This document shows positions 25,821-34,573 of a stretch of 64,000 nucleotides of DNA, one piece after another. The translations under genes were made by a program, and so were the position numbers. Numbering within the stretch: position 1 is the stretch's first letter; each line of letters begins with the position of its first letter. The notes beneath the pieces were generated by a model. That model searched no databases and was not told the origin of the DNA. It worked only from the letters and a program-made list of their open reading frames with translations. Origin of the DNA: Maricaulis maris_C (GTDB taxonomy: Bacteria > Pseudomonadota > Alphaproteobacteria > Caulobacterales > Maricaulaceae); the NCBI RefSeq assembly GCF_049116555.1, contig NZ_JAGDYT010000008.1, positions 62,001-126,000 of the forward strand, read 5' to 3'.

Positions 25821-26803
25821 CAGACCTGCCCCCCCAGATTGCGGATGTCTTCGACAAGCCGGCGCTGGACATCGGACGCGACAAAGCGGCCCCACACGCT
25901 CTCCATGCGGACTGAGAAAGCCCCGATATCGGCGATTTCATTGGTCTCCACGCCGCTGGCCAGGACCCGGTCGCGCGCATTGTTGACGCGTGCGTCCCAG
26001 AGCTCCCGCATGACCGGTACGCTGTCGCGCGCGGCCTGCTGGAATATGTCCTGGTCCTCAACGGAAAGGCGGTCCCACCGGTGCTTCGACATCACCAGGA
26101 TTTCCGGCGCCATGACGTGGCGGCTATAGCTGTAATAGCGCGCCGCCTCGAAATGCCGGGTCGACTCGTAAGACGGCATGTTGTTTTCGGCACCGTCGAT
26201 CACGCCCTGGACAAGGCCCTGATAGACCTCGGTGAAGGACATCGGGGTCGGGTTGGCGCCCAAGGCCTGGACCATGGCGACGTAGAGGTCGGAGTTCTGG
26301 ACCCGAATCTTCAGTCCCTGAAGGTCTTCCGGGGCGTGTACCGGGCCGCGTGTATTGTAGAAGCTGCGCGCGCCGCTGTCATAGAAACACAGCCCGACCA
26401 ACCCGTGTGGCCGCAGGGCATCCAGGATCGCCTGTCCCGGCGCGCCGTCCAGCGACGTCCGCATGTGTTCGACCGAATTGAACAGGAAGGGGAGGCTGGG
26501 GATGATGGTTTCGCTGGCGAAGGCGTTGAGTGGGGCGAGGTTGACCCGGTTCAGATCAAGGGCGCCAAAAATGGTCAGTTCGAGCGTGTCGCGCTCCGAG
26601 CCGAGCTGGGCCCCCGCGAATATTTTCACGCGCTGACGCCCGCCTGTCCGTTCCTCGACCATGCGGGCCATCGCCTGCACGCCCTGGACTGTCGGATAAT
26701 CAGCAACGTGGGCATCGGCCGAATACAGTGGCCGTTCAACCTGGCCACAGCCGGCCATGGCTGCGGCGGCCCCCGTCGCGATGAGGTGTCTGCGATTGAT
26801 CAT
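25820..26803 (-). CDS. dctP: TRAP transporter substrate-binding lipoprotein
   Basis: This 327-residue solute-binding protein is of the DctP family. The N-terminus (NRRHLIATG...AMAGC) carries a lipobox with Cys19, preceded by two arginines, so it is a lipid-anchored periplasmic receptor that may use the Tat route. Family features include AGAQLGSERDTLE, PEDLQGLKIRVQNSDLYVAMVQALGANPTPMSFTEVYQGLVQGVIDGAENN (about 150-200), the region that holds the ligand arginine. It lies 30 bases after the pectate lyase gene. The binding pocket cannot be read for the exact sugar acid, but context points to uronate or short oligogalacturonide. Confidence 0.93.
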   Translation of the reverse strand: MINRRHLIATGAAAAMAGCGQVERPLYSADAHVADYPTVQGVQAMARMVEERTGGRQRVKIFAGAQLGSERDTLELTIFGALDLNRVNLAPLNAFASETIIPSLPFLFNSVEHMRTSLDGAPGQAILDALRPHGLVGLCFYDSGARSFYNTRGPVHAPEDLQGLKIRVQNSDLYVAMVQALGANPTPMSFTEVYQGLVQGVIDGAENNMPSYESTRHFEAARYYSYSRHVMAPEILVMSKHRWDRLSVEDQDIFQQAARDSVPVMRELWDARVNNARDRVLASGVETNEIADIGAFSVRMESVWGRFVASDVQRRLVEDIRNLGGQV

Positions 26804-26833
26804 GATCCCTCCCCAGGGTCTGGTCGCCAGCGG

Positions 26834-28336
26834 CTAGTCGACGAGCGCGTTCAGCCAGTCCTCAAGTTCAGTATAGCCATTGCCATCAAGGTCTCGCGAG
26901 CCGTCTTCCGGGTCGTGCGGGTCGAGACTGCGGGTGATCTCCCAGTCGTCCGGCATGCCATCGCCGTCGCTGTCTGTGCGCGGTGCCTCTGAGGGCAGAT
27001 CCGGCCAACCGCCGACCTCTGACTCCGAAGAGATGATCTGCCCGGTACCATTGAGCACATCGTCGATGATCCGCTGGTCGGCCGAGTCCCGCCAGAGCGA
27101 TGCTCCGACGCCCTGCAGCACCGCCTCATAGGCCTCATCGGCTGTGTCAGTCCGAATGAAGTCAGCCTCGTATGGCTCATCAACCCAACTGAGATCATGG
27201 GCGGCCGAGCGCAGCATCGGACGCTGGTCCTGTAATTCATGATCCATCGTATTGCCGGAGAAGTGGGCGCGACCGGTCGTGTTTCGCATGTAGAAAATGA
27301 CCGGTCCCAGCGTTTGTGGGCCCTGGATGTAGGCATTGTTGATGAAGTTGTAGCGAGCGACCGATGCCGGATCGAGATCAGTGCCGGCAGCATGGTGAAA
27401 GTCGGTGTTCTCGCGACCGTAGAGCGGATCCTGATTGAGGCCCAGCTGGGTTGAAGGGTCAAATTCGGCGCTGGCAGGGACCCAGTCCCAGAAGTCTGTC
27501 TCCGCGCCGTGTCCCCAATTGTAGAAAACATTGTTGCGGAAATCGAGGAAGAGCCCGTCCGGATCGTCAAACGGCGTTGCATAATTCCCGATGCGGGGCA
27601 TGCGGGAATTGTGGTTGGCCCACAGATTGTGATGCCAGGAGTAACGCGCACCATTATTGCCACGGATCAGGCTGCCATAAGCGCGATCACCTTTCTCATG
27701 ACCGGCCTGGTAGAGGCCTTCAGCCATGATCGACCATTGCACGGTCAGATTGGTCAGGTGCTTCTGGCCCGGTCTGCCACGGAAACTCTGCGATGAGGAC
27801 AGGGTCTCGTCGATCGCCCAGCTGGTCGAGACGTGGTCGAGAATGATGTCTGAGCCGCCGATGACGGATATTGCGTCGTCTTCGACCCCGCTCGCACCGC
27901 CGATGCGGGAGCGGATGTATCGGATCACGACATTGTTGGCATTCACCTGCAGCGGATAGTCGCGCAGGGCAATTCCGCCGCCCGGGGCTGACTGCCCGGC
28001 GATGGTGATGAAGTCATTGGAAACGCGCAGCGGGCTTTCCAGCTGGATCGTGCCGGAGACCGCGAACACGATCGTGCGCGGGCCCTCGGCTTCGACACCC
28101 TCACGCAGGGAGCCGGGACCGGAATCACCGAGATGTGTCACGGTGTAAACATCGCCGCCACGGCCACCGCGACTGAAGCGTCCGAAGCCGTCTGCGCCGG
28201 GAAAAGCGATCTGGCCATCCACGATAACTGCCGGAGATGCCGCATCATCGGCAGAAAAATTTGTCGTCAATGCATCTATGTGACCGCAACCAGTGGCGAC
28301 GGCGCAAACGCCAACGAGCAAAGCGCTTCTGATCAT
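26834..28336 (-). CDS. Lipoprotein pectate lyase, family PL1-like, with calcium-binding tail
   Basis: This 500-residue enzyme should cleave polygalacturonate by beta-elimination. It has a lipoprotein signal (VATGC, Cys17), then a right-handed beta-helix: FPGADGFGRFSRGGRGGDVYTVTHLGDSGPGSLR (about 47-80), the DDAISVIGGSDIILDHVSTSWAIDE strand and HHNLWANHNSRMPR. These are hallmarks of PL1 pectate lyases. The C-terminus (TDSDGDGMPDDWE ... DLDGNGYTE) contains Asp-rich calcium-binding repeats of the EF-hand/TSP3 type, used for anchoring or stability. GGGGAGGAG precedes the ATG. It leads the pelate lyase-dctPQM operon, with operator copy 6 about 100 bases upstream, so lysis and uptake are co-regulated. 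Confidence 0.9.
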   Translation of the reverse strand: MIRSALLVGVCAVATGCGHIDALTTNFSADDAASPAVIVDGQIAFPGADGFGRFSRGGRGGDVYTVTHLGDSGPGSLREGVEAEGPRTIVFAVSGTIQLESPLRVSNDFITIAGQSAPGGGIALRDYPLQVNANNVVIRYIRSRIGGASGVEDDAISVIGGSDIILDHVSTSWAIDETLSSSQSFRGRPGQKHLTNLTVQWSIMAEGLYQAGHEKGDRAYGSLIRGNNGARYSWHHNLWANHNSRMPRIGNYATPFDDPDGLFLDFRNNVFYNWGHGAETDFWDWVPASAEFDPSTQLGLNQDPLYGRENTDFHHAAGTDLDPASVARYNFINNAYIQGPQTLGPVIFYMRNTTGRAHFSGNTMDHELQDQRPMLRSAAHDLSWVDEPYEADFIRTDTADEAYEAVLQGVGASLWRDSADQRIIDDVLNGTGQIISSESEVGGWPDLPSEAPRTDSDGDGMPDDWEITRSLDPHDPEDGSRDLDGNGYTELEDWLNALVD

Positions 28337-28437
28337 TTCTATCTCCTCCCCAGCGGTCCCGATTTATCCGTGACCATCATCGTTTCTTGCCGCTGATTGT
28401 CGCTCGCGGCTTGATCTTGAGGGCATACCGTGAAAAA

Positions 28438-28451
28438 TGACACCGGTTTCC
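28438..28451. promoter_or_regulatory. LacI-type operator copy 6, between pectate lyase and hydratase
   Basis: TGACACCGGTTTCC is one base different from copies 1 and 5. It lies in the divergent promoter region between the pectate lyase operon (left) and the hydratase gene (right), so it may control both. Confidence 0.7.
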
Positions 28452-28547
28452 TTAGTCGGAACCGTAACCAATATCGAGAGTGGCGCAAGCCCCTTCGTCA
28501 GAGTAACTCGCCGGCCGACAAGGCGAGGAAAATCAGGGAAAATCGAC

Positions 28548-29372
28548 TTGACGCCAAACCAGAAAATCATTTCCGCAGCCTTCGTCAACGCGCGTCAGGC
28601 GGCGCTTGGATTGAGGGTGTATCCCGGCGAGCTCCCGGCGACACTTGCGGAGGGCTATACGATCCAGAACATGTCGATTGCCCGATGGCCCGATGTCGTC
28701 GCGGGCTGGAAAATCGGCTTGGTACCGCCGGCATTTCGCGACTCGGTCGGAGCGGAGCGGCTGGTTGGTCCGATTTTTTCGGATCTGATCCGGGGGCATG
28801 TCGATGGCGACGTGCACACCATGCCGGTTTTCGCCGATGGCTTTGCCGCGATCGAGGCCGAGTTCATTTTCGTGCTCGCCGAGTCAGTGCCTGTGGGTAC
28901 GGAGATTACGCCCGAACTGGCCCGTCGTGTTGCCGGCAAACTGCATGTCGGCGTCGAGATCGCGTCCAGTCCCTTTCCGGGTATCAATGACCTCGGCCCA
29001 ATCTGCGTTGTGACTGATTTCGGGAACAATTTCGGTCTGATTGTCGGGCCGGAGATAACCGACTGGCAGTCGCGCACCTGGTCGGACATGCCCGCCTCAG
29101 TCACCATCAACGGCACCCGGGTGGGAGCGACGACAGCCGCATCACTGCCCGGTGGCCCAATCGGGGCGCTGGAGTTCACTTTGCGATTGATGCAGACGCG
29201 TGGAATTGCCCTCGAGGCGGGTAGCCATATTTCGACAGGGGCGGTCACCGGGGTTCACGAAGCTCATGTCGACGACAGCAGTCGTGTCGATTTTGGTCCC
29301 TGGGGCAAGATCGACCTGACACTGACCGCACTCCAACCCGGATGGGGCCGGGCCAAGCTTAGCGCGGGGTGA
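28548..29372 (+). CDS. 2-keto-4-pentenoate hydratase-like protein (MhpD/HpcG family)
   Basis: This 274-residue protein resembles the FAH-superfamily hydratases (MhpD, HpcG) that add water to 2-keto-4-pentenoates. It shows AEGYTIQ, GWKIGLV, the metal-ligand-type FIEAEFIFVLAES segment, HVGVEIASSPFP and the late GAVTGVHEA. I use TTG 28548, because AGGGAA at 28535-28540 is ideally spaced and the length then matches the family. The frame is open back to 28437, overlapping the operator. Being next to operator copy 6 places it in the uronate regulon, where a classical aromatic meta-cleavage role makes little sense, so the substrate may be a dehydrated uronate derivative (inference). Confidence 0.8.
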   Translation: MTPNQKIISAAFVNARQAALGLRVYPGELPATLAEGYTIQNMSIARWPDVVAGWKIGLVPPAFRDSVGAERLVGPIFSDLIRGHVDGDVHTMPVFADGFAAIEAEFIFVLAESVPVGTEITPELARRVAGKLHVGVEIASSPFPGINDLGPICVVTDFGNNFGLIVGPEITDWQSRTWSDMPASVTINGTRVGATTAASLPGGPIGALEFTLRLMQTRGIALEAGSHISTGAVTGVHEAHVDDSSRVDFGPWGKIDLTLTALQPGWGRAKLSAG

Positions 29373-29411
29373 CCGGAGGCGGAGCGCCCGCCGATTGGCA
29401 GTAATTTCGGG

Positions 29412-29468
29412 CGGTTCTGTCAGAATAATTGACGCCATACCCGCTTCGGCGTCCGTCTGGCAGAACCG
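29412..29468. terminator. Two-tier hairpin between convergent genes
   Basis: Outer arms CGGTTCTGTCAGA (29412-29424) and TCTGGCAGAACCG (29456-29468) pair over 13 positions with one G-U wobble. They enclose a second stem GACGCC (29431-29436) / GGCGTC (29448-29453). It lies between the hydratase (ends 29372) and the convergent tetR (ends 29598), so a bidirectional terminator is plausible, although no T-run follows. The rest of this 225-bp spacer shows nothing clear. Confidence 0.55.
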
Positions 29469-29597
29469 GATTTGGTCGATGCGAAGTCTTCCAGAAGTCG
29501 CTGTCGGCCAGTCCTGCATCCCCCCCCACCTCAAGCTCGACCGCCATGTCTTGCCGTCGCGGTGAGGTCACGAAATCCGCATTCAGGCCCTGGCTGA

Positions 29598-30236
29598 CTA
29601 GCGGCAATTTCCCGCCTCACCTGGTTCTGACTGCACCATCGCAGGCGATGTGGAGGTCGCCAGCAAGGATTTTGCGGATCGCGCCATGACGCGCCCGGCC
29701 AGGGCCTTGGAAAGACCCTGATCGACGCGCAGGCGCAGCCAGAAGCTGAAACTGGTCACCCCATGGAGCGCCTCGAAGACCTCGTCGGGCAAACGGTTGT
29801 CTGGATTGACCACGGCCTGGAGGCGTTCGCGCTCGAGCCGCAGCAGATAGCTGTAATCATCGTCCAGCGCCTTGTAGGCGTGCCGCTTGGCCTCGGAGGC
29901 CAGAAAGAACGACTCCAAATCAGAGAAGATCGAGGTGCGATTTGCCAGCAATAGCGAAAGCCGGCCCGCCCGGTCTTCGGTGTTCAGATCCGGCAGGGTT
30001 CCCGGCCGGAATTCGTCGTGCAGGACCGCGATCAATTCCTGATAGAGAGTGCCCATATCCTCGAAGCAGCGATAGACGGTACGCAAGCCCACACCGGCCT
30101 TGTTCGCGACTTCGGTCGCGCTTGGGGCAGCGACCCCATCACGCACCAGCTCTTTGAACGCATGGACGATTTTCAAGCGGGTGCGGGCGCGCCGAGCCTT
30201 GCGACCATCATCATCCCCTGTTGCCACACTGGTCAC
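29598..30236 (-). CDS. TetR-family transcriptional regulator
   Basis: This 212-residue protein has an N-terminal TetR helix-turn-helix (ARTRLKIVHAFKELVRDG ... ATEVANKAGVGLRTVYRCFEDMGTLYQEL, about residues 17-66) followed by an all-helical ligand domain without close recognisable type. It is divergent from the DUF3604 operon. A long palindrome sits between them at 30253-30277, only 17 bases from its own start, so it probably represses itself and the neighbouring operon. The effector is unknown. Confidence 0.88.
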   Translation of the reverse strand: MTSVATGDDDGRKARRARTRLKIVHAFKELVRDGVAAPSATEVANKAGVGLRTVYRCFEDMGTLYQELIAVLHDEFRPGTLPDLNTEDRAGRLSLLLANRTSIFSDLESFFLASEAKRHAYKALDDDYSYLLRLERERLQAVVNPDNRLPDEVFEALHGVTSFSFWLRLRVDQGLSKALAGRVMARSAKSLLATSTSPAMVQSEPGEAGNCR

Positions 30237-30252
30237 ATTCCAAGCCTGAATT

Positions 30253-30277
30253 AAATTGACACCATATGTGTCAATTT
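30253..30277. promoter_or_regulatory. Palindromic operator, probably for the TetR regulator
   Basis: Perfect 10-bp arms AAATTGACAC and GTGTCAATTT flank a CATAT centre. The 25-bp element lies in the 88-bp intergenic region between tetR and the divergent DUF3604 gene, which is the usual arrangement for a TetR operator. Confidence 0.72.
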
Positions 30278-30324
30278 ATAGGGTTTCCGGACGTTGATGC
30301 AAGGGTTGCCCGGGAGGCAAGGCT

Positions 30325-32601
30325 ATGTCGCGCGCAATTCGGGTCGGACTCTTCGGGGGCGGAGTGCTCGTCCTCATCCTCGGTGTCTATGTCATCGGGA
30401 TATTCCAGGGTTGGCATGGCCGCACGCGTGGTCCGGGGGAAATCATCGGCTCTGAAATTCCGGCGAGCATTGTGGCTGAGCGACGCGCGGGGCAAAACCG
30501 GCAGCGGGCTGCCATGGGGGTCGATCCGGGCACAGAGATCCTGTTCGGCGACCTGCATGTGCACTCGACTTTCTCCACCGATGCATTTGTCTGGGCGCTA
30601 CCGCTTTTGCGCGGAGAAGGGGCAAACCCACTCGCCGATGCCTGTGATTTCGCGCGTTTCTGCTCGGCGCTCGACTTCTGGGCGATCACTGATCATGCCG
30701 AGGCCCTGACACCCGCACGATGGACCCAGTCGCTGCAGACCATGCAGCAGTGCGAGGCGCAGTCGAGCGCCGGCCAGGTGCCGGATGTGATCCCGTTCAT
30801 CGGTTTCGAATGGACCCAGGTCGCGCCCCTTCCCGAAGACCATTATGGCCACAAGAATGTGATCTTTCGCACGCTTGATCCGAACGAGATCGCGGCGCGC
30901 CCGATTGCGGCCGCGGGCACGACCGTACGGGTGTTGCGCGACAATGCGCGCGGCCTTCTGCCCCAGCAGATCGTCTTTGTCGATTTGGAGCATCGGCAGG
31001 ACTATTACGATTTCGGACGCTTTGTGCAGGAGGTCCGCGATACACCCTTGTGTGATCCGGATACTGCCTCTGGAGATCTGCCGCGCGATTGCTATGAACT
31101 GGCTGCAACGCCCGGTGAGCTGGTCGCCCGTCTCGAATCCCAGGCGCTTGACCCGCTTATAATTCCTCACGGTTCGGCTTGGGGACTCTACACCCCGCCG
31201 GGCACATCCTGGGACAAGCAATTGGCAGACGCGCAGCGTCCCGAGGCCTTTCCGCTGATCGAGGTCTTTTCGGGGCACGGGAATGCCGAAGAATACCGGT
31301 CATGGCGGCCGAATGCCGGGACCTCGAACGATCCGGTCTGCCCGGAGGCGACGGCAGACTATCTCCCGTCCTGCCAGCGCGCAGGCCAGATCATCGAAGA
31401 GCGTTGCCGTGCCGAGGGTGAGGGCGAGATCGAATGCGCGGCTCGTGCCGCGGAAGCACGGCAAAATGCCGTTCATGTCGGTCTGGCAGGGCATCTGACC
31501 GTGTTGGGCGAGGAGATCGCTGACTGGCTCGATGCGGGCCAGTGTCGCGACTGTTTTCTACCGGCTTTCAATTACAATCCGACGACCTCGGTCCAGTATG
31601 GGCTGGCAATCTCGAATTTTGACGGTGAGGAGCCGGCGCGTTTCCGCTGGGGCTTCATCGGCTCGTCCGACACCCACACGGCCCGACCCGGGATCGGTTA
31701 CAAGCCGCATGCCCGGCACTACATGACCGACGCTGGCGGCGCTGAGACGCGGGGTGTTGCCGAGCGACTCCTGCCGTCGGACCCTGAAGCCCCGGCGCGA
31801 TCACGTGCGGTCTCGCGCGAAGAGCTGACCCGGAATGTCGGCTTCCAGGTCACCGAGATTGAACGACAGTCCAGCTTCTTCACAGGCGGCGGCCTGGTCG
31901 CGGCCCACGCCGGCGAGCGCAGTCGGGACGGCGTTTGGGACGCGTTGCAGACGCGCAATGTCTATGCGACCTCGGGGTTGCGCCAACTGCTCTGGTTTGA
32001 CCGTATTGATGAGACCGGCGCCATCCTGACGCCGATGGGCGGTGAGGCCGATATCGGTGCTGACCCGGTTTTCAGGGTGCGCGCGGCGGGGTCGCTGCGG
32101 CAGAATCCGGGCTGTCCGGACTATTCTGTGCGTGGCTTGCCGGCGGACCGGCTGCAGCAGCTTTGCCGTGGCGAGTGTTATAATCCGGGCAATGAACGCC
32201 ACCTCATCACGCGAATAGAAGTCGTGCGTATCAGGCCGCAGATAACGCCGGACGAGTCGGTCGACCTCCTGATTGAGGATGATTGGCTGAACCTGCCCTG
32301 CGACGACCAGGGCGAGGGTTGTACCGTCGAATTCACCGACCCGGAGTTTGCCGAAGCGGGGCGCGACACCGTCTATTATGTGCGGGCCATCCAGGAGCCG
32401 ACCGGCCAGGTAAATGGCGATCCGCTTCGGTGCGAGTATGACGAGAGTGGCCAGTGCATCCGTGCAAACCCGTGTCTCGGCGACTACCGGACCGACATGG
32501 ATGAAACCTGCGTCGCCGATGTCGAGCATCGCGCCTGGTCCTCGCCGATCTATCTGGGGTATCGCGATGTGGCCGAAACTCGCCGCGTGGATGAAGGTTG
32601 A
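30325..32601 (+). CDS. DUF3604 family protein with N-terminal membrane anchor
   Basis: This 758-residue member of the DUF3604 family has a single N-terminal hydrophobic segment (about residues 7-26) that should anchor it to the inner membrane facing the periplasm. The PHP-phosphoesterase-like features are clear: FGDLHVHSTFSTDAF (His78, His80), ITDHAEAL, IPHGSAWGLYTPPGTSWDKQL, and FIGSSDTHTARPG. These could form a metal site. The function of DUF3604 proteins is not established, and a metal-dependent hydrolase is the reasonable guess. It is the first gene of a three-gene operon. Its stop overlaps the next start by one base (TGATG). Confidence 0.85.
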   Translation: MSRAIRVGLFGGGVLVLILGVYVIGIFQGWHGRTRGPGEIIGSEIPASIVAERRAGQNRQRAAMGVDPGTEILFGDLHVHSTFSTDAFVWALPLLRGEGANPLADACDFARFCSALDFWAITDHAEALTPARWTQSLQTMQQCEAQSSAGQVPDVIPFIGFEWTQVAPLPEDHYGHKNVIFRTLDPNEIAARPIAAAGTTVRVLRDNARGLLPQQIVFVDLEHRQDYYDFGRFVQEVRDTPLCDPDTASGDLPRDCYELAATPGELVARLESQALDPLIIPHGSAWGLYTPPGTSWDKQLADAQRPEAFPLIEVFSGHGNAEEYRSWRPNAGTSNDPVCPEATADYLPSCQRAGQIIEERCRAEGEGEIECAARAAEARQNAVHVGLAGHLTVLGEEIADWLDAGQCRDCFLPAFNYNPTTSVQYGLAISNFDGEEPARFRWGFIGSSDTHTARPGIGYKPHARHYMTDAGGAETRGVAERLLPSDPEAPARSRAVSREELTRNVGFQVTEIERQSSFFTGGGLVAAHAGERSRDGVWDALQTRNVYATSGLRQLLWFDRIDETGAILTPMGGEADIGADPVFRVRAAGSLRQNPGCPDYSVRGLPADRLQQLCRGECYNPGNERHLITRIEVVRIRPQITPDESVDLLIEDDWLNLPCDDQGEGCTVEFTDPEFAEAGRDTVYYVRAIQEPTGQVNGDPLRCEYDESGQCIRANPCLGDYRTDMDETCVADVEHRAWSSPIYLGYRDVAETRRVDEG

Positions 32602-33371
32602 TGCCAGATGCGCGCGCATTCTGTCTTGCGGGTGCTGCCGCCGGCGCCTTGCTGGCGATTGTGACACTCTTCTGGCCGACGACCGGCGTCACAGCGTCAG
32701 GGCCTGTCGCGGCCCGCATCAATGGTCATCTGATCACTGAAGCGGATCTGCAGCTGGCGCTCGAGGCCATGGCTCGCGACAGTCGCAACCCTCTGCCCGC
32801 TGATGCGCCGGACTACGCCCTGGCGCGATTGATCGACGAGGAATTGCTCTATCAAAGGGCGATCGATCTCGACCTCCCGCGCAATGCCTCGACTATCCGC
32901 CGCTCCGTGGTCATTGCGATGATCGATTCAATCCTTGCGCGCGCTGAACGCGACCCATCGGAAGCGGATCTGCGAGCGCTGTTCGCGGCCGAGCCAGAAC
33001 GCTTCTCCGGCGAGTTGATGCTGCGGGTCGATTGGCAGAGCGGAGCCGCCGAAGGTGGCACACTCAGTCGTCCGTCTTCGCATCCACCGGACCGGCTGAT
33101 CAGCGCGAGTGACCTGCGTCGATATCTGGGCGCGGAGCTGGCCTTGTCAGCGCTTGACCTCGCAGAGGGTGAAACCCACGAGATTATCGGGTCCGGCGCT
33201 CGCCGGCATCGTATTACCGTCCTCGAGCGCGGCGCGCCAACAGCTGCCGCGTTCGACTCTCAGCGCGAGGCCGTTGAGGCGTTGTGGGTCGAGCGCAGCG
33301 AGGAAGCGGCGCTGGAAGCCTATCTCGCCGACCTGCGTAGCCGGGCCGAGATCGCCATCCGGACGGATTGA
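32601..33371 (+). CDS. Peptidyl-prolyl isomerase-like exported protein
   Basis: This 256-residue protein has a hydrophobic N-terminal segment (about residues 5-32, signal or anchor) and then a SurA/PpiC-like N-terminal region (VAARINGHLITEADLQLALEAM ... ALARLIDEELLYQRAIDLDLP). The region where a parvulin domain would sit is short and poorly conserved, so catalytic activity is doubtful. It probably acts as a folding factor for its operon partners in the periplasm. It is coupled by overlapping stop/start codons to DUF3604 upstream and to the HupE-like gene downstream. Confidence 0.7.
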   Translation: MPDARAFCLAGAAAGALLAIVTLFWPTTGVTASGPVAARINGHLITEADLQLALEAMARDSRNPLPADAPDYALARLIDEELLYQRAIDLDLPRNASTIRRSVVIAMIDSILARAERDPSEADLRALFAAEPERFSGELMLRVDWQSGAAEGGTLSRPSSHPPDRLISASDLRRYLGAELALSALDLAEGETHEIIGSGARRHRITVLERGAPTAAAFDSQREAVEALWVERSEEAALEAYLADLRSRAEIAIRTD

Positions 33372-34573
33372 TGCGAGGCTTCCTTGCGCTCCTCTTCGTC
33401 TTTATCAGCCTGACAGCGCCCGCCACCGCGCATGAGCGCAGTCGTTCGATTTCCAACTGGCAGGAGATCGCTGGCGACATGGCGGGGGAGTTCCTGCTTG
33501 ATGCCCGTCAGGCGACCCTGCTGCTCGCGGCGCTGCCACCGGAAACCAGCCTCGAGGACGCCTTTCGCCTACGCTTGGTTGAGGGGATTCAGGTCCGGCG
33601 CGGCGCAGGCCTTTGCAGCCTTGCCGCGCCACCGGTCGTGCGTCTGCTCGCCGACGGGCGCTTGCAGGGCAGAGGCGCCTGGGCGTGTAATTCCGAGACC
33701 GGTCCCGTCGAGATCGACATTCAGGTCTACTCGCCTGTTTCGCCCAACCATGTCCATTTCCTGCAAGCGCAAATGGAGCTTGGTGAGCGACAGGAATTCG
33801 TGCTGACGCGTGGCAATACATTGGCCAGAATCCATGCAACCGGAGAGGCCTTGTCGCTGCCCCGTCGGCTCGGACGCTATGTATCGCTGGGCGTGACTCA
33901 CATCCTTGGTGGCCCTGATCACCTCGCTTTCTTGTTGGCCCTGCTGCTGGTCGTCGCGTCCTGGCGGCAGATTCTCACAGCAACGATTGGCTTCACGCTC
34001 GGGCATTCTGTCACCCTTGCCCTTGCCTTTCTTGGCTGGATAAGTCCGCCCGGCGCCGCGATCGAAGCCCTGATCGGATTTTCGATCCTGTTTGTCGCCG
34101 GTGAGTCCGCCTTTCAGTCGGCCAGGCCGGATCGTCGCACTGTCGTATTGGTCTCGGCCGGCCTGCTTGCCATCGGCCTGGTCAACAGTTTTCTGGGCGG
34201 AGCGGTACCGATAACGGTTTGGCTCGGGCTTGTGATCTTTACCGGCAGCTATCTGGCCTGGCTTGAAGCTGGCGGCGATGTGAGACGCACGATACCGGCC
34301 TTCAGCGCCGGCTTCGGGCTCATTCACGGGGTTGGCTTTGCCGGCATACTGCTTGAACTCGACCTGCCGCGGGATGACCGTGTGGCGGCCCTGTTCGGGT
34401 TCAATCTCGGCGTCGAGCTGGGCCAGCTCATCTTTGTCGCCATGGCCGGGTTGCTGGCCGTTCTGCTCCGACAGGTTTTGCCGGACCGGATCCTGGCCCA
34501 TGGCCGGCTTGTTGCAATCGCGGTTCTGTCCGCTGCGGGGGGTTACTGGTTCCTGGTCCGTGCCTGGTCCTGA
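33371..34573 (+). CDS. HupE/UreJ-like membrane protein
   Basis: This 400-residue protein has a signal peptide (MRGFLALLFVFISLTAPATAHE), a soluble extracytoplasmic domain of about 140 residues and then six to seven membrane helices of the HupE/UreJ_2 type. Conserved motifs HILGGPDHLAFLLALLLV, GFTLGHSVTLALAFLG and IHGVGFAGIL hold the histidines thought to bind metal in HupE nickel permeases. The extra soluble domain sets it apart from simple HupE. The start is shared with the previous stop (TGATG at 33369-33373). It converges with the DsbA-like gene and overlaps its end by 31 bases. Metal transport serving DUF3604 is an attractive but unproven idea. Confidence 0.82.
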   Translation: MRGFLALLFVFISLTAPATAHERSRSISNWQEIAGDMAGEFLLDARQATLLLAALPPETSLEDAFRLRLVEGIQVRRGAGLCSLAAPPVVRLLADGRLQGRGAWACNSETGPVEIDIQVYSPVSPNHVHFLQAQMELGERQEFVLTRGNTLARIHATGEALSLPRRLGRYVSLGVTHILGGPDHLAFLLALLLVVASWRQILTATIGFTLGHSVTLALAFLGWISPPGAAIEALIGFSILFVAGESAFQSARPDRRTVVLVSAGLLAIGLVNSFLGGAVPITVWLGLVIFTGSYLAWLEAGGDVRRTIPAFSAGFGLIHGVGFAGILLELDLPRDDRVAALFGFNLGVELGQLIFVAMAGLLAVLLRQVLPDRILAHGRLVAIAVLSAAGGYWFLVRAWS

